Source of the DNA: Caulobacter sp.
GTDB taxonomy: Bacteria; Pseudomonadota; Alphaproteobacteria; Caulobacterales; Caulobacteraceae
Direction of reading: 5' to 3'
Assembly (NCBI GenBank): GCA_030680355.1
Contig: JAUXVF010000031.1
Coordinates: 248,001 to 312,000, forward strand
DNA length: 64,000 nucleotides
Shown here: positions 20,150 to 31,003 of the stretch, one piece after another
How positions within the stretch are numbered: the stretch's first letter is position 1
Layout of the letters: the number at the start of each line of letters is the position of its first letter
Made by a program: the position numbers and the translations under genes
Notes under the pieces: generated by a model
The model's database searches: none
What the model saw: the letters and a program-made list of their open reading frames with translations, nothing else
What the model was told of the DNA's origin: nothing

Positions 20150-21283
20150 ATGGCCAAAGGAAACTGGATCCCCGTTCGCGGCGCGCAAGGGCGGCACAGC
20201 CGCCAGGCCCACGCCGACCTGCCGGAAGGAACCTATGAGCGGGAGATGTCGAAGGAGGGCTTCTTTGGCCCGGCGGCCTTCCTCTATCACCGCAACCCGC
20301 CGACCGGCTGGACCAGCTTCGAAGGGCCGCTGCGCCCGCGCGCCTTCGACCTCAACGGCCTGAACGACGCGGCGTCCTCGCCCTGGGACGCCCCGGTCAT
20401 CCTGCACAACGCCGCCTGCGAGATGCGCTTCTGGAAGCTCACCGCCGCCATGCCGGATCTGGCCCGCAACGCCGACGGCGATCAGCTGCTGTTCGTCCAC
20501 GCCGGGGCAGGGGACCTCTACTGCGACTTCGGTCGCATCGCCTATGAGGCCGGCGACTACCTCTACCTGCCGCGCGGCACGATGTGGCGGCTCAGCCCCA
20601 CGGCGCCGACGGCGGTCCTGATGATCCAGGCCACCAACGGCCACTTCACCCTGCCGGACAAGGGCCTGCTCGGCCCCCACGCCCTGTTCGACCCGGCCCT
20701 GCTCGATACGCCGGTCATGGACGAGGCCTTCCGCGCCCATCAGGCGGAGACGGGCGACTTCCCGGTGCGGATCAAGAAGCGCGGCCAGGTCTCGACAGCG
20801 ACCTATCCCTGGAACCCGCTCGACGCCGTCGGCTGGCATGGCGAGCTTGCCCCGGTGCGGATCAATGTCCGCGACTTCCGGCCCCTGACCAGCCACCGCT
20901 ACCATCTGCCGCCGAGTGTCCACACCACCTTCCTGGCCGAGCGGTTCGTGGTCTGCACCTTCGCCCCGCGTCCGTTCGAGACCGATCCGGGCGCCATCAA
21001 GATCCCGTTTTTCCACAACAATGATGACTATGACGAGGTGCTGTTCTACCACGCCGGCGACTTCTTCAGCCGCGACGGCATCGACGCCGGGATGATGACC
21101 TTTCACCCCTCGGGCTTGACCCATGGTCCGCACCCCAAGGCGCTGAAGAACATGCTCAGCCAGCCCAAGGCCGCGACCGACGAATACGCGGTGATGATCG
21201 ACACCCGCGACCCGCTGGAGGTCGGGGAGGGGGCCGCGACCGTGGAGAACGCGGCCTATGTCGACAGCTGGAAGACATCATGA
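20150..21283 (+). CDS. hmgA: Homogentisate 1,2-dioxygenase family protein
   Basis: Cupin with LYCDFGRIAYEAGDYLYLPRGTMWRL and HPSGLTHGPHPKA; adjacent to HPPD. Confidence 0.88.
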   Translation: MAKGNWIPVRGAQGRHSRQAHADLPEGTYEREMSKEGFFGPAAFLYHRNPPTGWTSFEGPLRPRAFDLNGLNDAASSPWDAPVILHNAACEMRFWKLTAAMPDLARNADGDQLLFVHAGAGDLYCDFGRIAYEAGDYLYLPRGTMWRLSPTAPTAVLMIQATNGHFTLPDKGLLGPHALFDPALLDTPVMDEAFRAHQAETGDFPVRIKKRGQVSTATYPWNPLDAVGWHGELAPVRINVRDFRPLTSHRYHLPPSVHTTFLAERFVVCTFAPRPFETDPGAIKIPFFHNNDDYDEVLFYHAGDFFSRDGIDAGMMTFHPSGLTHGPHPKALKNMLSQPKAATDEYAVMIDTRDPLEVGEGAATVENAAYVDSWKTS

Positions 21284-21558
21284 GCGACGCCTTCATCGAC
21301 CCCGACTTCCTGGCCATGGCCGAGGACGAACTCAAGCGCGCGATCACCATCCGCTGGCGCGAACTGGTCAAGGTCACCCCATGGGGCGATACCTTCGAGG
21401 GAATTTCGCCTGCTGGTAGAAATGTAGAGGTCGAACGAAACTATCTCTGGGCGAGCGAGCCTGGCGGGGACATTCTGGTCGAGATCACGGTGTTTGGCGG
21501 GCCCTCGCGTTACGACGCGGGCGCCAAGGTCAGCCGGGTGATCCAAAAGGGCCCCTAA
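21280..21558 (+). CDS. hypothetical protein
   Basis: ATG overlaps the hmgA stop; charged/aromatic small protein. Confidence 0.6.
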   Translation: MSDAFIDPDFLAMAEDELKRAITIRWRELVKVTPWGDTFEGISPAGRNVEVERNYLWASEPGGDILVEITVFGGPSRYDAGAKVSRVIQKGP

Positions 21559-21586
21559 GGCGGCCCGTGTCTTCGAAGGGGCGAGG

Positions 21587-22324
21587 ATGGACCACAGTGA
21601 ATTTCCCTATGGCGTGGAGGAGATGCCGGGCCTGCTGACGCCGCTCGGCGTCCTGGGCTGGTTGCTGGCCCTGGCGCTGCTCGTGGCGCTGCTGGCGCAA
21701 AACAGGGGCCCCCGCAAGCGTCCGGGGACCCTGGACGCCATCCACGCCACGGTGCTGGCCGCGGCCCGCTTTGCGCTGAAACAGGACGAGTTCGGCGTTC
21801 TGCGCGGCGTCGATATCCTGCGCCGCGTGATCCGCACCCATCTGGGCGGCGTGCTGCTGGCCGGCGCGTCCCTGAACAAACAGATGAAGGCGCTGGGCGC
21901 GGCGGTCGGCGAGTCCGACGACAAGAAGGACAAGAAGAAGGACGGCCACGGCGGGGACGCTCACGGCGGTGATCACGGTCACGGGACGGCCGCGGCGCAC
22001 CATGGCCACACGACCTCCGCCACGGACACGCCGGGCGCGGTGGCCAACACCGTCCAGGGCCACAGCATCACCGTCAATGTCGCCGGCGAAGCCGGGGCGC
22101 ATGGCGAGGCCGGTCACGGGCCCGACGAAAAGCCTCCGACTCTGGAGGAGCAACTGGCCCTGGCGCGCAAGGCGGTGCGAGAGTTCGAGGCCTGGTGGAG
22201 TGACAAACCCGCGCGCATGGCCGAACTTCGGGCGGCGCATGACGACCTGACCACCGCCTGGAAACCCGACCCGGCCCTGATGGCCATGATTGACGACAAG
22301 CCCGGCCTCCCTCGATCGCACTGA
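21587..22324 (+). CDS. His/Lys-rich hypothetical membrane protein
   Basis: N-terminal TM, DDKKDKKKDGHGGDAHGGDHGHGTAAAHHGH low-complexity segment. Confidence 0.6.
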   Translation: MDHSEFPYGVEEMPGLLTPLGVLGWLLALALLVALLAQNRGPRKRPGTLDAIHATVLAAARFALKQDEFGVLRGVDILRRVIRTHLGGVLLAGASLNKQMKALGAAVGESDDKKDKKKDGHGGDAHGGDHGHGTAAAHHGHTTSATDTPGAVANTVQGHSITVNVAGEAGAHGEAGHGPDEKPPTLEEQLALARKAVREFEAWWSDKPARMAELRAAHDDLTTAWKPDPALMAMIDDKPGLPRSH

Positions 22325-22333
22325 AGGAAAACA

Positions 22334-23347
22334 ATGAAACTCGCGTCCCTGAAGTCCGGCCGTGACGGTCGCCTCGTCGTCGTCTCCAGTGATCTGGCCT
22401 GGTACGCGACCGCCGAAGCCATAGCCCCGACCCTGCAGGCGGCGCTGGATGACTGGGAGCGATGTGAACCGTTGCTGCGCGGCCTGGCCGAAAGCCTCGA
22501 AAACGGATCGGTGCCGCGCGAGCGCTTTCACGAGCATGACGCGGCCTCGCCGCTGCCCCGCGCCTATCAGTGGGCCGACGGCAGCGCCTATGTGAACCAT
22601 GTCGCCCTGGTGCGGCAGGCCCGCGCCGCCGAGATGCCGGCCAGTTTCTGGACTGATCCCCTGATGTACCAGGGCGGCTCCGACGGCTTCCTCGGCCCGC
22701 GCGATCCCATTCCGCTCAACGACGAGGCCTGGGGTTGCGACCTGGAGGGCGAGATCGCCGTGATCACCGGCGACGTGCCGCTGGGCGCCGGCCGTGACGA
22801 GGCCCTGGCGGCCATCCGCCTGGTCATGCTGGTCAACGACGTTTCCCTGCGCAACCTGATCCCGGGCGAACTGTCCAAGGGCTTCGGCTTCTTCCAGGCC
22901 AAGCCGGCCAGCGCCTTTTCGCCGGTGGCGGTGACGCCAAGCGCCCTTGGCGAGCGCTGGAAGGATGGCAAGCTGCACGGCGCTCTCGAGGTCGAGCTCA
23001 ACGGCAAGTCGTTCGGCCAGGCCGACGCCGGCGTCGACATGACCTTCGATTTCGGAACCCTGATCGCCCACGCGGCGAAGACCCGCGCCCTGGGCGCCGG
23101 GACCATTATCGGCTCGGGCACGGTGTCCAACCGCGACTCTGACGGCGGTCCAGGCAAACCGATCAGCCAGGGCGGCCTGGGCTACAGTTGCATCGCCGAG
23201 GTGCGAACCGTCGAGACCCTGCTCGCCGGAGAGGCGAAAACGCCCTTCCTGACCCACGGCGACACCGTCCGGATTGAGATGCGCGACGAAAAACGCCATT
23301 CGATCTTCGGCGCCATCGAACAGCAGGTGGCGGTCCCGGGCCAATAG
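22334..23347 (+). CDS. Fumarylacetoacetate hydrolase family protein
   Basis: DLEGEIAVITGDVP, GSGTVSNRD FAH motifs; in HPPD/HGD cluster. Confidence 0.88.
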   Translation: MKLASLKSGRDGRLVVVSSDLAWYATAEAIAPTLQAALDDWERCEPLLRGLAESLENGSVPRERFHEHDAASPLPRAYQWADGSAYVNHVALVRQARAAEMPASFWTDPLMYQGGSDGFLGPRDPIPLNDEAWGCDLEGEIAVITGDVPLGAGRDEALAAIRLVMLVNDVSLRNLIPGELSKGFGFFQAKPASAFSPVAVTPSALGERWKDGKLHGALEVELNGKSFGQADAGVDMTFDFGTLIAHAAKTRALGAGTIIGSGTVSNRDSDGGPGKPISQGGLGYSCIAEVRTVETLLAGEAKTPFLTHGDTVRIEMRDEKRHSIFGAIEQQVAVPGQ

Positions 23348-23360
23348 GGAGAAGCCGGAG

Positions 23361-23855
23361 ATGAGCGCGGACGTCACCCACCTGCCTCGCAAACGCGGGT
23401 CCGACACCCTGGTGCTCGACGACTATCTGCCCTACCGCCTGTCGATCGCCTCCAACGGCGTCTCCGGCCTGATCGCCCGCGCCTACCAGGACCGGTTCGG
23501 CCTGACCATTCCGCAGTGGCGGTTGATGGCGGTGCTGGCCGAAGACCCCCTGACGCCCCAGGCCCTCGTCGCCCGCACGGCCATGGACAAGGTGACGGTC
23601 AGCCGGGCCGCCCAGGGCCTGGTGACCCGCAACCTCGTCGCCCGCACGGCCAGCCCGTCCGACGGCCGCTCCCACAGCCTGTCGCTGACCGAAACCGGCC
23701 GCCGCCTGCATGGCGAAATCGCGCCCCTGGCCCTGGCCTATGAGGCGGCGCTGCTGACCGGACTGGCGCCGGCCGACGTGGTTTTGCTCAAACGGCTGCT
23801 GGCCCGGCTGGAGGCGGCGGCGGCCCGATTGTCCGGCGAGGCGCCAACGCGTTGA
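23361..23855 (+). CDS. MarR family regulator
   Basis: [54 protein letters not shown] wHTH. Confidence 0.85.
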   Translation: MSADVTHLPRKRGSDTLVLDDYLPYRLSIASNGVSGLIARAYQDRFGLTIPQWRLMAVLAEDPLTPQALVARTAMDKVTVSRAAQGLVTRNLVARTASPSDGRSHSLSLTETGRRLHGEIAPLALAYEAALLTGLAPADVVLLKRLLARLEAAAARLSGEAPTR

Positions 23856-23904
23856 CCTGACGCCGCCTGTCGCTAGATTGCGCGACCGCCTTCCCGTGCT
23901 GCGG

Positions 23905-23989
23905 GCCCCTGTGGTGGAATTGGTAGACGCGCCGCACTCAAAATGCGGTTCCGCGAGGAGTGTCGGTTCGAGTCCGACCGGGGGCACCA
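23905..23989 (+). tRNA. tRNA-Leu (anticodon CAA)
   Basis: 7-bp acceptor GCCCCTG/CGGGGGC, anticodon loop CTCAAAA, long variable arm, T-arm GTCGGTTCGAGTCCGAC, encoded CCA. Confidence 0.95.
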
Positions 23990-24021
23990 TCATCCGCCGT
24001 TTGTCGCGGCAAGGAGACATC

Positions 24022-24306
24022 ATGGCCCATTCGAAAATCGGCGCCGCCGCCGCTCTGGCCAGGCTCACCGGCTGGTCCGCGGCCGACGGCCGTGACGCCA
24101 TCGTCAAGACCTTCACCTTCGACGACTTCAACGCCGCCTTCGGGTTCATGACCCGCGTGGCGCTCAAGGCCGACAAGCTCGACCACCATCCCGAATGGTC
24201 CAATGTCTACAACCGGGTGGAGGTGCTGCTGGCCACCCATGACGCCGACGGCGTCACCGACCTGGACGTGACCCTGGCCGGGTTCATGGACAAGATCGCC
24301 GCCTAG
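24022..24306 (+). CDS. phhB: 4a-hydroxytetrahydrobiopterin dehydratase
   Basis: [36 protein letters not shown]. Confidence 0.92.
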   Translation: MAHSKIGAAAALARLTGWSAADGRDAIVKTFTFDDFNAAFGFMTRVALKADKLDHHPEWSNVYNRVEVLLATHDADGVTDLDVTLAGFMDKIAA

Positions 24307-24442
24307 GGCGGCCTGATCGACGAGAAAATCGCGCGCCGGCGCGATGATCTCTGGACCCGTCCGCCCCGATACAGGCTAGGCTCTACCTAACCATTGATCA
24401 CCCCGGCATGAACGGGGCGACGTACGGGCAGGAGCGGACCGG

Positions 24443-25873
24443 GTGACGACGACGGAACAGGGCGGCCCGGTTGCGACCGGCCCGATGAGCAACTGGCGGC
24501 TGGCGGCGTTCGCCGCGCCCTGTATCCCGGTAGCGGCCATGCTGATGCCGGTGACCGTCTATCTGCCCAACTACTACGCCACCGAACTGGGCGTCAGCCT
24601 GGCGGTGCTGGCCTCGGTGTTCGCCGTCATCCGCCTGTTCGACCTGTGGCTGGATCCGATCCTGGGCCTGCTCATCGACCGCACCAACAGCCGCTGGGGC
24701 CGCTATCGGCCCTGGCTGGTCGGTGGGCTGCCGATCGCGCTGGTGGCGGCCTGGATGCTGTTCATGGCCAAACCCGGCATCGACGGGACCTATATCCTGG
24801 CCTGGCTGGTGATGGGCTTCCTCGGCCAGTCGATGGCCTCGATGGCCCATGTCGCCTGGGCCGCCCGCATCGCCCCGCAGTATGACCAGCGCTCGCGGGT
24901 CTATGGCTGGTGGCAGGGATTCACCGTCGCCGGCATGATCACCGTGCTGGCCATGCCGCCGCTGATGAAGATCGGCTTTGGCCTCGACCATACGGCCGGG
25001 GTCAAGGCCATGGGCTGGTTCGTCATCGCCACCCTGCCGCCGACCATCTTGCTGGCGGTGATGGCGGTGCGTGAGCCGGCCGTCCGGCCCAATGCCCACC
25101 CGCCCCACTGGAGGCAGTATCTGGCGCTGCTGCGCCGGGGCACGGTGCTGCGGCTGCTGGCGACCGACATCGCCCTGGGCACCGGACCGGCCATCGCCGG
25201 GTCGCTGTTCTTCTTCTATTTCGAGGCCATTCGCGGCGTCGACCGGTCGTTGGGCGGCCTGCTGCTGCTGCTCTATTTCGTCGGGGCCCTGGCCGGGGCG
25301 CCCCTGTGGACGCGGCTGGCCCGGCGTATCGGCAAACACAAGGCGCTCATGATCGCCGCCCTCGGCTACGCCGCCGCCCAGGCCTCGATCATGATCGCGC
25401 CCCTGGGCCTGGCCTGGGGCATCGTGACCATGGTGCTGGCCGGACTGCCCTTCTCGGCCGGCCCCATCCTGTTGCGGGCGATGATGGCCGATGTCGGCGA
25501 CGAGGAGCGGCTGGCCAGCGGCGTCGACCGCAACGGCCTGCTGTTTGGCCTGCTCAGCGGCACGGTCAAGATCGGCTCGGCCCTGGCGGTGTTCGTCGGC
25601 TTCCAGGCCCTGTCGGTGGCCGGGTTCGAGGCGAAACTGGGCGCCGCCAACAGCGATCAGGCCCTGCTGGCCCTGTCGCTGGCCTTCTCGGTGCTGCCGG
25701 CCCTGCTCGGCCTGGTCTCCGCGGCCCTGATCGCCGGCCACAGGCTCGACGCCACCGCCCATGCGGTGATCCGCCGCGATCTCGACGCCCGCGACGGGTT
25801 CGTCGTCGCCGCCGCCGCCAGCGATGAGGCGGGCGACGGATCGCCCGCCGCGCCGCCTAGTCGTAGCCGATGA
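24443..25873 (+). CDS. MFS transporter (GPH/MelB-like)
   Basis: GTG start; RLFDLWLDPILGLLIDRTNSRWGRYRPWLVGG. Confidence 0.85.
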   Translation: MTTTEQGGPVATGPMSNWRLAAFAAPCIPVAAMLMPVTVYLPNYYATELGVSLAVLASVFAVIRLFDLWLDPILGLLIDRTNSRWGRYRPWLVGGLPIALVAAWMLFMAKPGIDGTYILAWLVMGFLGQSMASMAHVAWAARIAPQYDQRSRVYGWWQGFTVAGMITVLAMPPLMKIGFGLDHTAGVKAMGWFVIATLPPTILLAVMAVREPAVRPNAHPPHWRQYLALLRRGTVLRLLATDIALGTGPAIAGSLFFFYFEAIRGVDRSLGGLLLLLYFVGALAGAPLWTRLARRIGKHKALMIAALGYAAAQASIMIAPLGLAWGIVTMVLAGLPFSAGPILLRAMMADVGDEERLASGVDRNGLLFGLLSGTVKIGSALAVFVGFQALSVAGFEAKLGAANSDQALLALSLAFSVLPALLGLVSAALIAGHRLDATAHAVIRRDLDARDGFVVAAAASDEAGDGSPAAPPSRSR

Positions 25874-26324
25874 ACGTGGAGAAGGTCGGCACGATCAGCA
25901 GCCAGGTGGCCAGGGCGTAGTCCAGCGACTCGGAGGTGTAGCCCTTGGCGACATCGACGTCGTAGCGGACATAGGGGTCCATCTCGTCGTCCAGCGCGGC
26001 CCGGCCAAACCGCTTGGTGAAGTTCCACTCATTGGCCTTGGCGTAGGTCAGGCCGTCGTCGAGGTCGAAGCCGGCCGAAAACTGGATGCTGGTGCAGCGG
26101 CCGGCCGTGCAGTCATAGAAATAGATCCGCCAGTTCAGGTCGCTCGACGAGGACTTGATCAGCGGGTCGCCCTGTTCGTCGGTGGTGATCTCGACCTCGA
26201 GCTTGCGGGCCCGCAGGACGGTGGCGGCTTCTTCCGCCGTCAGGCCCGCGGCCGAATAGACAGCGGCGGAGGCGGGCAGGGCGGTCGCGCCCAGCAGGGC
26301 CGCCGCGAGAATGACTGACTTCAT
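25857..26324 (-). CDS. YbjN-domain secreted protein
   Basis: Signal peptide MKSVILAAALLGATALPASAA; YbjN-like AEEAATVLRARKLEVEITTDEQGDPLIK; start trimmed to 26324. Confidence 0.75.
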   Translation of the reverse strand: MKSVILAAALLGATALPASAAVYSAAGLTAEEAATVLRARKLEVEITTDEQGDPLIKSSSSDLNWRIYFYDCTAGRCTSIQFSAGFDLDDGLTYAKANEWNFTKRFGRAALDDEMDPYVRYDVDVAKGYTSESLDYALATWLLIVPTFSTFIGYD

Positions 26325-26488
26325 GATGGATGTCCCCCAAGTTGAACGATCAAACTTGATCATATGACGCCGCCCCGCGCCAGCGGCATGCCCTAAACGG
26401 GGGGTGCGTTCGCCGGCCCGCCCGCGCCGGACACCGTCGGGTTATCGTGCTAGAATGAACCTTCGCCGCACCGCGCAAGGAGGCGCTC

Positions 26489-27049
26489 ATGGCCCCCAAA
26501 ATTGTATTCGCGTCCGTTGTTCTGGGTCTGTGTCTGATGATGGCCGCCCCGGCCTCGGCGGCGGTGACGGTGGTCGGGGGGCATCTGGCCGGGGCCTGTT
26601 CGCGCGACGCGGTTGACGGCCGCGACGGTCTTGCCTCGCTGCGCCTCTGCTCCCTGGCGCTCGAGAGCGAGCCGTTGAGCAAGCGCGACCGGGCCGGCAC
26701 CCTGGTCAATCGCGGCGTCATCCAGCTGCGTCGCCGCGACTATGCCGCCGCCCGCCAGGACTTTGACGAGGCCATCCGCCTGCAGCCGGCCATGGGCGAG
26801 GCCTATATCAACCGCGGCGCGGCCCTGATCGGCCAGAAGCGCTGGACCGAGGGGATGGCGGACCTCGACCGGGGCCTGGCCCTCGACCCGGAAGAGCCGG
26901 AGAAGGCCTATTTCAACCGCGCCCTGGCCTGGGAGGCGCTCGACGACATGCCGGCGGCCTGGCGCGACTATACCCGGGCCCAGGAACTGAAACCCGACTG
27001 GGACGCGCCGGGCAGGGAACTGACCCGCTTCACCGTCACCCGCCCCTGA
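26489..27049 (+). CDS. TPR-repeat secreted protein
   Basis: Signal peptide; tandem TPRs AARQDFDEAIRLQPAMGEAYINRGAALIGQKRW. Confidence 0.85.
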   Translation: MAPKIVFASVVLGLCLMMAAPASAAVTVVGGHLAGACSRDAVDGRDGLASLRLCSLALESEPLSKRDRAGTLVNRGVIQLRRRDYAAARQDFDEAIRLQPAMGEAYINRGAALIGQKRWTEGMADLDRGLALDPEEPEKAYFNRALAWEALDDMPAAWRDYTRAQELKPDWDAPGRELTRFTVTRP

Positions 27050-27120
27050 TCGGCGCCTGCGGGCTGGACGGATGCCTCCGGCGCCGTCAGCCTCGCGACT
27101 GAGCAGTTCAGGAGACGGCG

Positions 27121-27978
27121 ATGCGTTGGCGCGGCGGCAGACAATCGGGAAACATCGAGGACCGGCGGGGCATGGGCCCGGTCGGCGCCGTGGGCGGACT
27201 GGGCCTGGGCGGCGTGGTCGTGGTCCTGATCGGCGTCTTCGTGTTCGGCGTCGATCCGGCCGAGATGATGAATGTCGTCGAGCAGGGCGCCCCGGCCTCG
27301 CAGTCGCAGCAGGCCGGCCAGCGCGGCGAGACCGCCGATGACGAAGGCCGTTTCGTCGGCGCGGTCGAGACCTCGACCACCGATGTCTGGAGCCAGATCT
27401 TCCAGCAGTCCGGCAAACGCTACGAGCCGGCCGCTGGCGTTGTCCTCTATGACGGCGCCACGCCGACGGCCTGCGGTCAGGGCCAGGCGGCCATGGGGCC
27501 CTTCTATTGCCCGGGCGATCGCAAGGTCTATCTCGACCTGGCCTTCTGGCACGAGCTGGAGACCCGCTTCGGGGCCCGCGGCGACTTCGCCCGCGCCTAT
27601 GTCATCGCCCATGAGATCGGCCACCATGTCCAGAACCTGACCGGCGAGCTGAACGGCCCGCGCGGCATGAGCGCCAAGGGGGCCAGCGGCGCCCAGGTCC
27701 GCGTCGAGCTGCAGGCCGACTGCTACGCCGGCGTCTGGGCCGCCCGCACCCGCACCGCCTCGGGCGGCGAGGTGGCGCTGGAGGACGGCGACATCGAGGA
27801 GGGCCTGGGCGCGGCCAGCGCCGTCGGCGACGACACCATCCAGCGCCGCACCCAGGGCCGCGTCGTCCCCGACGCCTTCACCCACGGCACGGCCGAGCAG
27901 CGCATGCGCTGGTTCAAGCGCGGCTACGAAACCGGCGACCCCGGCCGCTGCGACACCGCCGGCGCGCGCAGCCTGTAA
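27121..27978 (+). CDS. Neutral zinc metallopeptidase (YpfJ/KPN_02809-like)
   Basis: MRWRGGRQSGNIEDRRG N-terminus; AYVIAHEIGHHVQ; ELQADCYAGVW. Confidence 0.9.
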   Translation: MRWRGGRQSGNIEDRRGMGPVGAVGGLGLGGVVVVLIGVFVFGVDPAEMMNVVEQGAPASQSQQAGQRGETADDEGRFVGAVETSTTDVWSQIFQQSGKRYEPAAGVVLYDGATPTACGQGQAAMGPFYCPGDRKVYLDLAFWHELETRFGARGDFARAYVIAHEIGHHVQNLTGELNGPRGMSAKGASGAQVRVELQADCYAGVWAARTRTASGGEVALEDGDIEEGLGAASAVGDDTIQRRTQGRVVPDAFTHGTAEQRMRWFKRGYETGDPGRCDTAGARSL

Positions 27979-28094
27979 GGGGCAGGGGGCCGCATACCCA
28001 GGTCATGGTCAGCCGCGCCGAAGGCGCGTGTCGAAGCACGCAACCCTGCGTCAGCCCGCCTTGCCCCGGCCCACGCCCGCGCCTAGTCTGCCCG

Positions 28095-30193
<2,099 letters not shown>

Positions 30194-30198
30194 GGATA

Positions 30199-30249
30199 CC
30201 CTTCTCCCCTTGCGGGAGAAGGTGGCCCGAAGGGCCGGATGAGGGGTTG
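30199..30249 (+). repeat. REP-like unit
   Basis: cccttctccccttgcgggagaaggtggcccgaagggccggatgaggggttg; related units at 33513 and 34248. Confidence 0.75.
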
Positions 30250-30283
30250 TCCCCGACCTCCGGCTTCCTCTCCATTCCGCTCA

Positions 30284-30316
30284 TCCCCGCGCAGGCGGGG
30301 ACCCAGGCTTTTTTGA
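30284..30316 (+). terminator. REP-like hairpin followed by T-run
   Basis: TCCCCGC-gcag-GCGGGGA then cccaggcTTTTTT. Confidence 0.5.
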
Positions 30317-30376
30317 CGAACGCCGCAACCTGGGCGAAAGCTGGCGGACGCATCGCGCGATTCCCAGGGTGACCCC

Positions 30377-30889
30377 ATGAGCCTCCTCGTCCTTGTTCTG
30401 GCCGCCGCGGGGGCCGTCGCCGGCCCGGCCGCCGATCCGCTCGCCCCGGCGCGGGCCGGCTGGCTGCAATGCCATACCCCCGACCGGTCGCGGAAGACCT
30501 GCCTGGCCCTGGCCGGCTACCGGTTCGCGGCCGACGGCGCCATTCTCAACGAGGCCCAGGTGCTGCTGTCGCCCGATCCGCTGGTGACCCTGACCACGGT
30601 CTCGCCAGTGGTCGTGCGGGACGGCGCCGTCTGCGGCCCGTTCGAGGGGCTGGACACGGCCAGCGTCGCCGTACGCGGCCAGCCGGCCGACGCCGGCACG
30701 ACGGCGGCGGTGCGCCAGCAGATGATCGCCGCCATGGCCGCCTATATCGGCAAGGAAGGCTGCACCACCTACGCCCCGGCCGGCGACGGCCTGATCGGCC
30801 ACGTCACCCTGGGCGCCACCCGCCGCCCCGACCTCGACCAGCCGGTGCTGTGGGTGGATCCTGCGGAGGGCTGGGTGGTTGGGCCGTAG
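30377..30889 (+). CDS. hypothetical secreted protein
   Basis: Signal peptide MSLLVLVLAAAGAVAGPAA; AGWLQCHTPDRSRKTCLALAGYRF. Confidence 0.65.
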   Translation: MSLLVLVLAAAGAVAGPAADPLAPARAGWLQCHTPDRSRKTCLALAGYRFAADGAILNEAQVLLSPDPLVTLTTVSPVVVRDGAVCGPFEGLDTASVAVRGQPADAGTTAAVRQQMIAAMAAYIGKEGCTTYAPAGDGLIGHVTLGATRRPDLDQPVLWVDPAEGWVVGP

Positions 30890-30962
30890 GGGAGCGGGCA
30901 GGGTGCGGTGGGCGTTTCGCACAGTGTCACCGTAATCCCAGTGTCACCGTAATCCGTAATCC

Positions 30963-30987
30963 CCGAGATGAGCGCGAAGTTCCGGGC
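30963..30987 (+). repeat. 25-bp perfect duplicate of thiC 3' coding sequence (other copy 30135-30159)
   Basis: ccgagatgagcgcgaagttccgggc identical at both positions. Confidence 0.9.
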
Positions 30988-31003
30988 CGGGGGGGGGGGT
31001 GGT

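Noticed and set aside
21530-23407. 625-aa minus-strand ORF
   Set aside because: Shadow of the FAH-family and upstream genes, compositionally biased
24398-25762. 454-aa minus-strand ORF
   Set aside because: Gln/Gly/His-rich antisense frame of the MFS transporter
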